This document shows positions 23,407 to 32,808 of a stretch of DNA of 64,000 nucleotides, in pieces; position 1 is the first letter of the stretch, and the number at the start of each line of letters is the position of its first letter. Origin of the DNA: G963666935 sp963666935 (GTDB lineage Bacteria; Bacillota; Clostridia; Christensenellales; CAG-138); NCBI GenBank assembly GCA_963666935.1, contig OY762936.1, positions 992,001 to 1,056,000 on the forward strand. The letters run 5' to 3'. The notes under the pieces are model-generated. The model had not been told where the DNA came from. It worked only from the letters and a program-made list of their open reading frames with translations, and searched no databases. The position numbers were made by a program, and so were the translations under genes.

Positions 23407-24302
23407 TTTTGGTCGTACCCCAATTCGGTGAGCATGGAGGCGCTGTTGCGCCAATCCTGCTTGACCTTGACCCAAAGCTGCAAATTGACGCGGGCGCCCA
23501 AAAGCCACTCCATATCCTTGCGCGCTTCGGTGCCGATTTTTTTAAGCATGCTTCCGTTTTTGCCGATGATGATGCCCTTATGCCCATCCCGCTCGCAGTA
23601 GAGCGTGGCCCAAACGTCCTGCAGAGCACCGTCCTCCCGAAGCTGCATTTTATCAATGCCCACGCCAAGCCCGTGGGGCACTTCCTCCTTGAGCAGAATT
23701 AGCGCCTTTTCCCGTATGAGTTCGGCGCAGATGATCCGTTCGGGCTGATCCGTGACCATATCGTCCGGGAAGTACTGGGGCCCCTCGGGAAGGTAACTTT
23801 TCAGGACGGAGCTCAGCTTATCCAGCCCCAAACCGCTTAGAGCGGAGATTCCCACAATGTTTTTGATGAATCCAGCCTGCTCCAGCTTTTTGATAAGGGC
23901 TTCCACATTTTCCGCCGCCGCGGCATCTACTTTGTTGACAGCCGCTACTACTGGCGCTTTGGCCTCGCTGAGCCGGGCGAGAATGGCTTCATCCCGCTCC
24001 CGGATGCCGGCCACAGCGTCTACAATAAAAAGAATGGCCTCCACTTCGTTGATGGAATCGTAGGCCACTTTCAGCATGAATTCGCCCAGCTTGTTTCTGG
24101 GCGCTGTTACCCCCGGCGTGTCCAGAAAGATCATCTGGCAGCCGGTATTATGGACCACGCCCATGACTCGGTTGCGGGTGGTTTGTGCCCGGTCCGAAAC
24201 AATGGACACCTTTTGTCCCACCATGCGGTTCATGAGGGTGCTTTTCCCCACGTTGGGGGAACCTATGATGGAGATAAAGCCTGAACGGTATGCTTGTGTC
24301 AT
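23403..24302 (-). CDS. era: GTPase Era
   Basis: 299 residues. The G domain has GSPNVGKST (P-loop), LDTPGVTAPRNKLGEFM (switch II region), NKVD (G4) and ISALSG (G5). The C-terminal part is a KH domain (REDGALQDVWATLYCERDGHKGIIIGKNGS), which binds the 3' end of 16S rRNA during 30S assembly. The ATG at 24302 overlaps the cdd stop; the long extension in front of it lacks family residues. Operon order cdd-era is standard for Firmicutes. Confidence 0.96.
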   Translation of the reverse strand: MTQAYRSGFISIIGSPNVGKSTLMNRMVGQKVSIVSDRAQTTRNRVMGVVHNTGCQMIFLDTPGVTAPRNKLGEFMLKVAYDSINEVEAILFIVDAVAGIRERDEAILARLSEAKAPVVAAVNKVDAAAAENVEALIKKLEQAGFIKNIVGISALSGLGLDKLSSVLKSYLPEGPQYFPDDMVTDQPERIICAELIREKALILLKEEVPHGLGVGIDKMQLREDGALQDVWATLYCERDGHKGIIIGKNGSMLKKIGTEARKDMEWLLGARVNLQLWVKVKQDWRNSASMLTELGYDQK

Positions 24303-24715
24303 TTGAGATCCTCCGGCATAAAAGCCATGGGCAGTAGTTCGTTTAATGGTACGATCTTGTAGGTTCCGTCGCTCTTGGCGCAGATCACAGGCATGTCCGG
24401 CGGACAGAACTCCGCCATTACCTGACGGCATACACCGCAGGGCACCGCAAAACGGTTCCCGTCCCAGACGAGGGCCATGGCCTCCAAATTGCGCTCGCCC
24501 TCATAAACGGCTTTGTAGATGGCCACCCGTTCCGCACATATGGTGGGGGAAAAGGCTGCGTTTTCAATGTTGCAGCCCATGTAGTATGCGCCACTTCCGG
24601 CTTTGAGGCAGGCGCCTACGTGGAATCCAGAGTAAGGGGCGTATGCCCGCTTTTTTGCATCCAAGGCCATGCGCACCATGTTACGTACTTCAAATTCGTG
24701 TATTTCAATGCTCAT
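24299..24715 (-). CDS. cdd: Cytidine deaminase
   Basis: 138 residues. NIENAAFSPTICAERVAIYK has the Cys-Ala-Glu catalytic/zinc motif and PCGVCRQVMAEF the two other zinc cysteines, as in tetrameric CDAs with three Cys ligands. It converts cytidine or deoxycytidine to uridine for pyrimidine salvage. The start overlaps the end of ybeY and the stop overlaps era, indicating tight coupling. Confidence 0.95.
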   Translation of the reverse strand: MSIEIHEFEVRNMVRMALDAKKRAYAPYSGFHVGACLKAGSGAYYMGCNIENAAFSPTICAERVAIYKAVYEGERNLEAMALVWDGNRFAVPCGVCRQVMAEFCPPDMPVICAKSDGTYKIVPLNELLPMAFMPEDLK

Positions 24716-25155
24716 CTAAAAAGCTCCATCTCATTGAGAATTTTTTCCTGCAGGGCGAACATCTCGCTTGCCTCTTGCTCTGATTGATGGTCGTATCCAA
24801 GAAGGTGCAGCGTACCGTGTACCGCCAAAAAACTTAATTCCCGCTCTTGGGAATGGCCGTACTCTTCCGCCTGCGCCATCGATCGGGGAAAGGAGATTAC
24901 GATGTCGCCCAGAAAACCGTCCGGTGGGGCGATGAGCTGCGCGCCTTCTTTGGCAGGAAAGCTGAGCACATCCGTAGGCCGGTCCACATTGCGATAGCCG
25001 CGGTTCATGCAGCGGATTGTTTCGTCGTCCACCACCGCGATGGTAACATCGCCCACCGCCTGCCTGTCAGAAAGCGCCGCGGTGCAAGCCGTGCACAAAA
25101 GGGCTTCGATATCATATTCACACTGAATGCCCGTCTCTATACAGACCTCAATCAT
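24712..25155 (-). CDS. ybeY: Endoribonuclease YbeY (16S rRNA maturation)
   Basis: 147 residues. The HGTLHLLGYDHQSEQE segment gives the H-x-x-x-H-x-x-x-x-x-H zinc site that defines YbeY; DVLSFPAKEG is also conserved. It acts in 3' maturation and quality control of 16S rRNA. The ATG at 25155 (MIEVCIE) is chosen; a longer frame upstream lies inside pgpH. It overlaps pgpH by 8 bp and cdd by 4 bp. Confidence 0.95.
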   Translation of the reverse strand: MIEVCIETGIQCEYDIEALLCTACTAALSDRQAVGDVTIAVVDDETIRCMNRGYRNVDRPTDVLSFPAKEGAQLIAPPDGFLGDIVISFPRSMAQAEEYGHSQERELSFLAVHGTLHLLGYDHQSEQEASEMFALQEKILNEMELFR

Positions 25156-27256
25156 CTTTTTTTTCCTCCGGATACTCAATGCGGTCATGCATTAGCCCTC
25201 CGAACGTTCGCAAAAAACTCCGTTCGATTTCCGAAAGCTCCAAGAACGTGAGCGGAGCGCCGGCAAGCAGGTTATCTTCTCCACAAAGCTTACTCCATAC
25301 GATCTTATGAACCATAGCTTCCCGGGTTTCTTTGGTGCATTCACCCAAGCTCCGGACGCCTGCCTCGCAGCAGTCGGCCAGCATCACCACCGCGCTCTCC
25401 TTGGTGGAGGGATTGTTGCCCGGATAGCGGAACCTACGCTTATCCACCTCTTCCGTACCGGCGGCGGCCTTGTGGTAAAAATAGGATACCAAAGAGCTGC
25501 CGTGGTGTTCGGACGCAATTCGCACCACCGCGCTGGGCAGCTTGTGTTTGGTCAGGATAGTTGCGCTGTCTTTCTGATGGGAGATGATGATGGAGGCGCT
25601 TTCCTCCGGGGAAAGCGTATCGTGAATGTTTTCTCCGTGCTGATTTTCCATGAAGTACAAGGGGCGACGGAGCTTGCCCACATCGTGGTAGAGAGCGCCC
25701 ACCCGGGCCAGCAGGGGATCGGCGCCGATTCTCTGGGCGGCGCCTTCCGCCAGCGCCGCTACGTTCATGCAGTGCTGGTAGGTTCCGGGGGCTTCGTACA
25801 TCATCTGCTTGAGCAGCGGATGATTGATATTGAGCAGTTCGTTGAGCCGTGCGGGCGTGGTCAGATCGAAAGCGTTTTCCCATATAGAGAGGGAACCCAC
25901 AACCAGCATTGTGCTGATAACACCGCTGAGTGCAACCCAGCCCGCGTCCACCAGAATGGATCCGGCCGGGTCCCCACGCATGAAGGAGATTGAAGAAAGC
26001 GCAATAGCGCCGGCTATGCTCCCGCCCACACCGGCTGCAATGATGGATCCGCGAGTGGCGGTTTTGCGCAGCGCGTAGATCGCGGCGACCCCTTCGATAA
26101 AGATCACTGCCGCCATGACAAAGGCGTCACCTGCGCCTGATGCCAGCAAGCCGGCCTCGCCCGCCAGCAGCACCGCCGCGGCAAGGGCAGCTCGGTCACC
26201 CGTCAGCAGTGCAATGAGCATGATGCCGATAAGCATGGGCATCATATGCACATCCCATACGCAGCACAGCGCTGCAAGCCAGGTGACGAGAATCAGCTGA
26301 ATGGAGATGAGGGTCATTTTCCTGAGATTTATATATGTTTCCCGCTGATACAGGAACATGTATGCAATATAGCCGCCGAAAAGCAGCAGCACGTAGACGG
26401 CCGCGCCGACGCTGATCTTAACGTTGGATTGGAGGCCTGCCACAAGGTCGAGCTGACGAAGAATCGTCATCTGCTCTGCGGTAATTACACTGCCCGCCCG
26501 TACGACCAAGTCTCCTTTTTTAATCTGCACGGGTTCCACTTTGGCTACGGCTTGTGCCACCGCTTGCGCTGTGGCAGCCTCATCCACGGAATAGGTCGCC
26601 TGCAGGTATCGGGTCAGCACGCTTTCGCCCACTTTTTTCAGTCCGCTGTCAATGCTGGTCGTGGCGCTGATTTCCGTAACGCAGGCGGAGAGCACGTTGC
26701 TGATATCTTTTTCGTAGAGCCCGGCGGTGAGAGATGTGGTCAATTTGGGGACGACAAGGTCTTCCAAGAGTCCAAGTTCACCGGAATTGGCACACAGTAC
26801 GCTGATGAGCTGTTCTGTGTTGAGCGCCGGATCTGTGAGCGCGTAAAGGCCGGCGGCATCTTCTTTCGTCAGCAGGGATTCCCATTGTTCCGGCGTGGTT
26901 TCGCCTACTTTGGAAAAGGATTCCGCTTGAGCACGTACGTCCGTGAGCTTGTCAAAAAAGCTCTGCGCCCCACCGATGAGCGCCGCAGTTTTGGCTGCGT
27001 CCTTAATATACACCGGGGCCACGCCGGCCGCCGTGCTATCCCGGAGCGCTGCCGTGGTGGCGGCGTCATCCACGGTTTTTGTGGCGTAAATATTTTCTGA
27101 AATCACTTGGCCTTCCGCAGCCTCATAACGCTTAGGCGTCAGGACTACCATTGCGGAAAAATAAGAGGAGAGCATCGCGGCGATCAGAAGGACTGCCGTT
27201 ACCATGTTCCTTCGTCCGATGAGCGCGCGCATATTTTTATCACGCTGGGTTGCCAT
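25148..27256 (-). CDS. pgpH: PgpH-type 7TM-HD phosphodiesterase (c-di-AMP)
   Basis: 702 residues. One N-terminal membrane helix is followed by an extracellular 7TMR-HDED region (to about residue 290), seven membrane helices, and a cytoplasmic HD domain (YQHCMNVAALAEGAAQRIG, YHDVGKLRRP, ASEHHGSSLVSYFYHKA). In Listeria and Bacillus this protein hydrolyses c-di-AMP. The ATG at 27256 has AGGAGG upstream. It sits between phoH and ybeY as in most Firmicutes. Confidence 0.93.
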   Translation of the reverse strand: MATQRDKNMRALIGRRNMVTAVLLIAAMLSSYFSAMVVLTPKRYEAAEGQVISENIYATKTVDDAATTAALRDSTAAGVAPVYIKDAAKTAALIGGAQSFFDKLTDVRAQAESFSKVGETTPEQWESLLTKEDAAGLYALTDPALNTEQLISVLCANSGELGLLEDLVVPKLTTSLTAGLYEKDISNVLSACVTEISATTSIDSGLKKVGESVLTRYLQATYSVDEAATAQAVAQAVAKVEPVQIKKGDLVVRAGSVITAEQMTILRQLDLVAGLQSNVKISVGAAVYVLLLFGGYIAYMFLYQRETYINLRKMTLISIQLILVTWLAALCCVWDVHMMPMLIGIMLIALLTGDRAALAAAVLLAGEAGLLASGAGDAFVMAAVIFIEGVAAIYALRKTATRGSIIAAGVGGSIAGAIALSSISFMRGDPAGSILVDAGWVALSGVISTMLVVGSLSIWENAFDLTTPARLNELLNINHPLLKQMMYEAPGTYQHCMNVAALAEGAAQRIGADPLLARVGALYHDVGKLRRPLYFMENQHGENIHDTLSPEESASIIISHQKDSATILTKHKLPSAVVRIASEHHGSSLVSYFYHKAAAGTEEVDKRRFRYPGNNPSTKESAVVMLADCCEAGVRSLGECTKETREAMVHKIVWSKLCGEDNLLAGAPLTFLELSEIERSFLRTFGGLMHDRIEYPEEKKDD

Positions 27257-27260
27257 GCAT

Positions 27261-28253
27261 TTACCTCCTGCTGTGTTCAAACCTGTCGTATGCCTTGATG
27301 ATCTGCTGCACCATCTCGTGGCGCACCACGTCCTTGTGGGTCAGGTAGATCTGGCTGATCCCGTCCACGTCCTTAAGGACATCCAGCGCGTGAATCAGCC
27401 CGCTTCTCTTTTCTGTGGGCAGGTCGATTTGCGTGATGTCGCCCGTGACCACCACGCGGGAACCTTCGCCGAACCGCGTGAGGAACATCTTCATCTGTTC
27501 GACGGTGCAGTTTTGTGCCTCGTCGAGTATGATGTATGCGTCATTGAGGGTGCGGCCACGCATATAGGCCAGAGGGGCCACCTCGATGACACCGCGCTCG
27601 CTGAGACTTTTAAAATTCTCCGTGCCCAGAAAGTCGTAAAGCGCGTCATAGAGGGGACGGAGATAGGGGTCCACTTTATTTTGCAAATCGCCGGGCAAAA
27701 AGCCCAGCTTCTCCCCAGCTTCCACAGCAGGCCGGGTCAAAATGATTTTTTCCACTTCTTTGTTTTTGAAGGCCAGCACCGCCATGGCAACCGCAAGGTA
27801 GGTCTTTCCGGTTCCAGCGGGACCAACACCGAATACCAAGGTACTGCGTTTAAGCGCGGCAACATACTTCTTTTGCCCCAGGGTCTTGCACTTGACCCGG
27901 CGGCCTCGATTGGTGAAGGCCACCACGTCGTCCATCAGTTCCACGATCAGCTCGGCGTTTCCCTCCTTGGCCAGATCCACTGCGTAACGGATTCGACTGC
28001 GGTCGATGCTTTCACCCTTACGAAGCATGGTCAACAGCTTGTCCACCACTGTATACGCCAGTTCTGCCGCCTGCGCTTCGCCCGTGATCCGTATGTTGTC
28101 CGTATCGGTCTTGATTACGGCGCCGGTTTCCTGCTGGATGATGCTGAGATTTTCGTCGAATACGCCGAAAAGCCGAATAACCTCATCCATGCTTTCCACC
28201 GAAACATCGCGCTGCGCCATATTTTCAATTCCCGGCGTTTTCAGTTCGCTCAT
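27261..28253 (-). CDS. phoH: PhoH-like ATPase
   Basis: About 330 residues. FGVGPAGTGKTYLAVAMAV is the Walker A segment, ILDEAQNCTVEQMKMFLTRFG the Walker B, and VVTGDITQIDLP a further ATPase motif. The N-terminal part (DVSVESMDEVIRLFGVFDENL) is KH-like. PhoH proteins are RNA-associated ATPases or helicases linked to ybeY and rRNA metabolism. Start: an ATG at 28253 overlaps yqfD by 29 bp and has GGAG at a distance; an ATG at 28220, just after the yqfD stop, is the alternative and gives the more usual 319 residues. Confidence 0.92.
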   Translation of the reverse strand: MSELKTPGIENMAQRDVSVESMDEVIRLFGVFDENLSIIQQETGAVIKTDTDNIRITGEAQAAELAYTVVDKLLTMLRKGESIDRSRIRYAVDLAKEGNAELIVELMDDVVAFTNRGRRVKCKTLGQKKYVAALKRSTLVFGVGPAGTGKTYLAVAMAVLAFKNKEVEKIILTRPAVEAGEKLGFLPGDLQNKVDPYLRPLYDALYDFLGTENFKSLSERGVIEVAPLAYMRGRTLNDAYIILDEAQNCTVEQMKMFLTRFGEGSRVVVTGDITQIDLPTEKRSGLIHALDVLKDVDGISQIYLTHKDVVRHEMVQQIIKAYDRFEHSRR

Positions 28254-29403
28254 AAAGTGTGTTTTCTCCGCTTTGTGCAATATTTTCTTCGGCGATGATG
28301 TTGATCGTGTAGGTGATCCCATCTTCATCCACCGTGTAGTCGCTCTGCTTTGAAAGGATGACGGCGCTGGTATCCACGCCATGCGCGGCCCGAATTTCTG
28401 CTTCGGCCATGACCAGATTCAACAGCAGCGCCTCCTGCGTATTCTGCGTTACCTGTGCCAGTTCGTTGTATTGGACCTTGCGTATGCTAAAGGGCAACAG
28501 GTCGGGCATTTCAAAGGTGGAGAGCACTTCTTTTTCCCATCGTTCGAAAGGAACCGTATTGGGCAGAACCTCGCAGTTTTTTAAGAAAAGTTCCATATGC
28601 TCCATCGTATTGCCGCTCTTTGCCCACAGGGTTTGTTCCCAGCTTTTGTGCGCTTCAAAGCGGTAAAGCACCCGGGCCATAACATCACCCCGCGCCTGCA
28701 CAAATATATCATTGCCCAAATCCCCGGTAATCAATAGATCTCCCTTGAGAACGGCGTCTCCCTCATAATGGAGCGGTTTGCCACTAAGCGCGGCGATTTC
28801 GGTAATCACGCCATCTTTTGCCGCATAAATGCTGCTAGACGTGCCTTTGCGAATGATTTCCGCGCCCTGCTCAGCCTCGCGAACGGAAACGCTGAGGATA
28901 ACGCCTGTCAGTTCCGCGCCCGCCCAAGCGATGCGGTCATCGGAAGCCATGATGCCTGCGCCGGCTTTGGCGGCGTCGAAGCTTCCCCGGCGAACGCCTG
29001 GAGAGATTCCCATATCGGCAAGGATGGAGCGCACGTCTTCTTCCTTTACCTGATTCAGCCCGTCCACCTGGATCAGCCACAGAAACCGGGAAGCTGCCAG
29101 AAGGAGCGCCAGCGCGACGACCCAGCCGTAGAGCATTACCTTGCGGAAGCGCATGTTGGAGAGCCCGATTAAAAGGCCGTGCTTTTGCACAATGCGAATC
29201 CTGCACCTTGTTCCGCGCACGATGGAGCGCAAGGCGTAAAACCCGCGCACGCCCACGCACGCGGTGATGCTGCACCGCTCGCGCCGCACGTTCCAAAGGC
29301 CGATGCCCTCTTTCACCGCACGGTTCATCACGTGTTCTAGTGACATTCCTTCGATTTTTATAATAACATATCCCGCTAGGGAATTCCATACATCGGCTGT
29401 CAT
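28225..29403 (-). CDS. yqfD: Sporulation protein YqfD
   Basis: 392 residues. A soluble N-terminal region (GYVIIKIEGMSLEHVMNRAV) is followed by a membrane helix near residues 85-110 (VMLYGWVVALALLLAASRFLW) and an extracytoplasmic part (DGLNQVKEEDVRSILADMGI, YAAKDGVITEI, LITGDLGND). YqfD is conserved in endospore formers and made in the mother cell under sigma-E with YqfC; its molecular function is not known. The ATG at 29403 follows GGGGGAGG. Confidence 0.92.
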   Translation of the reverse strand: MTADVWNSLAGYVIIKIEGMSLEHVMNRAVKEGIGLWNVRRERCSITACVGVRGFYALRSIVRGTRCRIRIVQKHGLLIGLSNMRFRKVMLYGWVVALALLLAASRFLWLIQVDGLNQVKEEDVRSILADMGISPGVRRGSFDAAKAGAGIMASDDRIAWAGAELTGVILSVSVREAEQGAEIIRKGTSSSIYAAKDGVITEIAALSGKPLHYEGDAVLKGDLLITGDLGNDIFVQARGDVMARVLYRFEAHKSWEQTLWAKSGNTMEHMELFLKNCEVLPNTVPFERWEKEVLSTFEMPDLLPFSIRKVQYNELAQVTQNTQEALLLNLVMAEAEIRAAHGVDTSAVILSKQSDYTVDEDGITYTINIIAEENIAQSGENTLYERTENAGN

Positions 29404-29491
29404 GGATATCCTCCCCCGGTTAATTTAACATTTTGTTTACGGTTCATAAATGTAGGGTTCAGGTACCTGTAGATCCCTCTCTATGCGGAGA

Positions 29492-29776
29492 TTAAGAATA
29501 AAGAAATCCTTCGATTTTTCCGCAAACGTAGACGCGCTCACTGCTTAGCTCCCGAAGCACCAGGCCACATCCCTTGATCTTTAGGCTTCCACCAGCTGTG
29601 AGAAGGCAGATCTCTTTTTCACTGTAGCTGTAAATTTCCGCGTGGTTTTCCACCAGTGCGCACTCCTGCCCCAGCATTGTGATCTTGGTGACGCTTCCAA
29701 AGAGCTCTTCGGGAAGGTCTAGCGTCCCCAGAACCCGGCGGCCCAGATGAATTTTCCGTTTGACTTTTTTGCTCAT
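29492..29776 (-). CDS. yqfC: Sporulation protein YqfC
   Basis: 94 residues, the usual length for the small beta-rich YqfC/YabP-like family (ITMLGQECALVENHAEIYSYSEKEI, LKIKGCGLVLRELSSERVYVCGKIEGF). It is the first gene of the yqfCD-phoH-pgpH-ybeY-cdd-era operon and a sporulation marker. An 88-bp gap separates it from yqfD. Confidence 0.9.
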   Translation of the reverse strand: MSKKVKRKIHLGRRVLGTLDLPEELFGSVTKITMLGQECALVENHAEIYSYSEKEICLLTAGGSLKIKGCGLVLRELSSERVYVCGKIEGFLYS

Positions 29777-29849
29777 GAGAAAGCGCCTCCATATAGATAG
29801 TATGCGTGTTCCCGTGCTATAATGTAGAGAATACGGAGGTGCTTACCTT

Positions 29850-30554
29850 ATGGAGCGGTTTTCCCGTACGCAACGATTGATCGGAAGCGAAAATATGCAA
29901 AAGCTGACCGCAATGCGCGTGGCCGTATTTGGCATTGGCGGCGTGGGTAGCTTTGCCGCGGAGGCGCTTTTCCGCAGCGGGATTGGCACGCTGCTTCTGG
30001 TGGATGACGACGTGGTGACGGAGAGCAACATCAACAGGCAGCTGATCGCCCTGACTTCCACCCTTGGCCAACCCAAGACGGAGGTGATGCGACAAAGGGG
30101 ATTGGAGATCAATCCCGCCGTGCACACCCTCACCATGCCCATCCGTTATGAAACGGCGACTGCAGACCAAATCCCTTTGGCTGATTACGACTATATCGTG
30201 GATGCCATCGATTCTGTAACCTCAAAGCTTTTGCTTATCGAGCGGGCCCATGCGGCCGGGGTTCCCATCATTTCTGCCATGGGCGCGGGGAATAAGCTGG
30301 ACCCCACGGCTTTCCGCGTGGCGGACATCAGCAAAACTTCCGTATGTCCTCTGGCCCGGGTCATGCGCCGAGAGTTGAAAAAGCGGGGCATTGAACGGCT
30401 GAAGGTGGTCTATTCCACGGAACCGCCCGTTTCCGTCTCCTCCAGCGATCCGAACGAGCATACGCCGGGCAGTATCGCCTTTGTCCCATCGGTGGCGGGA
30501 CTGATTCTGGCGGGAGAAGTCGTGAAGGATCTATGCGGACTATCTGCGAAATAA
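29850..30554 (+). CDS. tcdA: TcdA/YgdL-type tRNA t6A dehydratase (ThiF/E1-like)
   Basis: 234 residues of the ThiF/MoeB/E1-like ATP-binding fold. VAVFGIGGVGSFAAEALFRSG binds ATP, DDDVVTESNINRQL and DYDYIVDAIDSVTSKL follow, and a conserved GAGNKLDPTAF stretch and VPSVAGLILAGEVVKDL near the end match TcdA. This enzyme closes t6A at tRNA position 37 to the cyclic form. The ATG at 29850 has GGAGG upstream. It is divergent from yqfC. Confidence 0.88.
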   Translation: MERFSRTQRLIGSENMQKLTAMRVAVFGIGGVGSFAAEALFRSGIGTLLLVDDDVVTESNINRQLIALTSTLGQPKTEVMRQRGLEINPAVHTLTMPIRYETATADQIPLADYDYIVDAIDSVTSKLLLIERAHAAGVPIISAMGAGNKLDPTAFRVADISKTSVCPLARVMRRELKKRGIERLKVVYSTEPPVSVSSSDPNEHTPGSIAFVPSVAGLILAGEVVKDLCGLSAK

Positions 30555-30701
30555 TCGCTAAATATTAGAGGCGGATACGCTTCCACCACTTTTTGTAATG
30601 CGAGAGCCTCGGCTTGCCGAGAGCGCGGGATTCACTTGGGCGCAATGCGTCAAATAGGCGCGGTTTTAAAAAATGTCCGGCGCGCTTAGATGTTGCAATT
30701 G

Positions 30702-30710
30702 TGGTATAAT
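30702..30710 (+). promoter_or_regulatory. Extended -10 promoter of the LysR gene
   Basis: TGGTATAAT at 30702-30710 is a perfect extended -10 box with no clear -35. The LysR ATG is 30 bp downstream. Confidence 0.6.
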
Positions 30711-30740
30711 ACTCCTATTACAAAGCGAGGGGTGATCAGG

Positions 30741-31637
30741 ATGCCAGAAATGAAACAACTGCGCTGCTTTGTATCCTGTGTACAGGAGGGCAGCTTCAGC
30801 CGGGCTGCCGAGGTGCTTTATACGTCCCAGCCCAACGTGAGCAAAATCATCCGCGAGTTGGAGATACAGCTGGAAATGCGTCTGTTTGTGCGCAGCGGAC
30901 GGGGAATCGTCCCCACGCCGGAGGGAGAGCAGATGTATCAATATGCGTTGGAAATCCTCAGCGGCGACCGCTACATCACCGACCTTGCCAAGAACGCAAA
31001 CGCCAAAAGCCTGCGTATTTCTCTCAATCCCAGCCGCTCACTTTCCTATTTTCTTACCCACTATTGCGCGGGTCTGAAGGAGGATCTGTCGCTGCAGGTT
31101 CTGGAGAGCAATACGGTCACTGTCGTACAGAACGTGGAGCGCTACCGCAGCGACTTAGGCTTCGTCTTTCTGGTGCACAATCAGGAGGCGTCTTTCCAGT
31201 ATATGCTTTCGCGGAAAGGCCTTTTTTTTGAGAAATTGTGGGAGAGCTATGCATGCCTGTGCGTGGGAAATCAAAACAAGCTATATGAACAAGAGTCCGT
31301 TGGCTTAAAGGAGCTTCAGACGCAGCGATTCATTCGGACGGGGGACGATTTCTTTTCTATTGAAAACGGCATCTGCACCATGGAGAAGAGCTTAAAGCGG
31401 GTGGTGGATAAAGCAGTGATTACCAACAGCAACCAGGTACTTATACATCTCATTTCCTCGACTTCTATGTGCTGTCTAGCGATCCCCACGTTTTTATCTT
31501 CCGATCCCTATGAAAATTTTAAAATGATTCCCGTCGTACCCCCAATTCGAATATTATTCGGCTGCATCTCTCGCGGACGGGATCATCTAAAGGAAGAAGC
31601 TGCACGTTTTCTGGATGGAATGATGACGCATTTGTAG
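30741..31637 (+). CDS. LysR-family regulator of the lyase/cyclodeaminase operon
   Basis: 298 residues. The N-terminal winged helix MKQLRCFVSCVQEGSFSRAAEVLYTSQPNVSKIIRELEIQL is a classic LysR DNA-binding domain; residues 90-295 form the two-lobed effector domain (SLRISLNPSRSLSYFL, FVFLVHNQEASFQYML). It lies 130 bp upstream of, and in the same direction as, the four dehydratase genes, and is their likely regulator with a pathway acid or amino acid as effector. The ATG at 30741 has AGGGGTGATCAGG in front; an upstream in-frame start would overlap the promoter. Confidence 0.88.
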   Translation: MPEMKQLRCFVSCVQEGSFSRAAEVLYTSQPNVSKIIRELEIQLEMRLFVRSGRGIVPTPEGEQMYQYALEILSGDRYITDLAKNANAKSLRISLNPSRSLSYFLTHYCAGLKEDLSLQVLESNTVTVVQNVERYRSDLGFVFLVHNQEASFQYMLSRKGLFFEKLWESYACLCVGNQNKLYEQESVGLKELQTQRFIRTGDDFFSIENGICTMEKSLKRVVDKAVITNSNQVLIHLISSTSMCCLAIPTFLSSDPYENFKMIPVVPPIRILFGCISRGRDHLKEEAARFLDGMMTHL

Positions 31638-31767
31638 GTATAACAATTTGGAATACACACTCCATGTCGTCTTCATGCTACCCACCGAATTCGACGGGTG
31701 ATAAAATAAAACTATAAGCGGCGCACGGCTATTTTCCGGATGCCGCGCAGCGAAGGGAGAAAAAACG

Positions 31768-32754
31768 ATGCAACAGGGAGTTGCTCTACAGGATGTGCGA
31801 GAGGCAGCGGAGCGGATTCGTCCGTATATTCGCCGTACGCCGATTCTGCGTGAAAAAAATATGGATGGTATTGTAAATTGCCAGATGTACCTCAAACCTG
31901 AGATGCTTCAGGTAATAGGCGCTTTTAAGCTGAGGGGTGCTACGAGCAAATTTCTTTCTTTGACCCCGGAAGAACAGAAAAAAGGGATTATCACCAGTTC
32001 CTCTGGCAATCACGGACAGGCTTGCGCTTATTTAGGGCAAATGTTTGGCGTCCCTGCGACGGTTGTTATGCCGAATGATACACCATCCTTGAAAGTCAAC
32101 AATGCGCGGGCCATGGGAGCCGAGGTGATTCTGATGGATCGCAGCGGTGAATCCCGCTGGGCAAAGGTACACGAGTTGGTGGCGGAACATGGCTATACCA
32201 TTATTCACCCTTTTGATGATCCTGCTGTCATGGCCGGACAGGGCACGATTGCATTGGAGATATTGAAAGATTTACCCGATCTTGATACAATCTTAGTACC
32301 CATTGGCGGCGGCGGCATAATTTCCGGTATTTCCACCTTTGTCAAAGAGTCGGGGTCCAAGGCACGGGTCATCGGCGTACAGGCCGCGGCTTGCGCTGCC
32401 TATTATGTCAGCCGCAAAAATGGATCCCCCACCGAGGTGCCGGGGGCGCCCACTGTGGCTGATGGCCTCTTCTGCCGTCGACCGTGCAACACCACCTATC
32501 CCATCATCGAGAAATATGTGGATGACATTGTGGCGGTAGGGGAAGAGGAAATTTTGGAGGCCGTGCGTATCGTGGCAGATAAAGCCAAGCTCGTCGCGGA
32601 ACCTTCTGCCTGTGTCGGTGTTGCCGCCCTGATATCCGGATTGATCAAGACGCGGCCGGATGAGAAGGTGTGCGCTGTGCTGACCTCCGGCAACTGGGAT
32701 ATTGATAGGATTGGAAGAATTCTAAAGGGCGAAACTGTAGAAGGTATCAAATAG
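31768..32754 (+). CDS. PLP-dependent threonine/serine dehydratase-family lyase, copy 1
   Basis: 328 residues, fold-type II PLP enzyme of the threonine ammonia-lyase/serine racemase/hydroxyaspartate dehydratase group. IGAFKLRGATSK holds the PLP Lys, SSGNHGQACAYLG the substrate loop, IGGGGIISGISTF the phosphate-binding Gly run, and LTSGNWDID the C-terminal PLP contact (SGN). No ACT regulatory domain is present, so it is of the catabolic TdcB or racemase length. It should remove NH3 from a beta-hydroxy amino acid, giving a 2-oxo acid. The exact substrate is unknown. First of four tandem paralogues behind a LysR gene. Confidence 0.88.
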   Translation: MQQGVALQDVREAAERIRPYIRRTPILREKNMDGIVNCQMYLKPEMLQVIGAFKLRGATSKFLSLTPEEQKKGIITSSSGNHGQACAYLGQMFGVPATVVMPNDTPSLKVNNARAMGAEVILMDRSGESRWAKVHELVAEHGYTIIHPFDDPAVMAGQGTIALEILKDLPDLDTILVPIGGGGIISGISTFVKESGSKARVIGVQAAACAAYYVSRKNGSPTEVPGAPTVADGLFCRRPCNTTYPIIEKYVDDIVAVGEEEILEAVRIVADKAKLVAEPSACVGVAALISGLIKTRPDEKVCAVLTSGNWDIDRIGRILKGETVEGIK

Positions 32755-32808
32755 AGCGCAAAGACAAGAAAAAATAAATATTTTAGAAACAGGAAGTGGG
32801 GAAAATCT

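Noticed and set aside
27204..28298. 364-codon plus-strand frame antisense to phoH
   Set aside because: Mirror frame of a clear PhoH gene in GC-rich DNA, with no ribosome site or known motif.
30555..30701. GC-rich hairpin GCCTCGGC...GCCGAGAGC after tcdA as a terminator
   Set aside because: The stem is short and there is no T-run; too weak to call.
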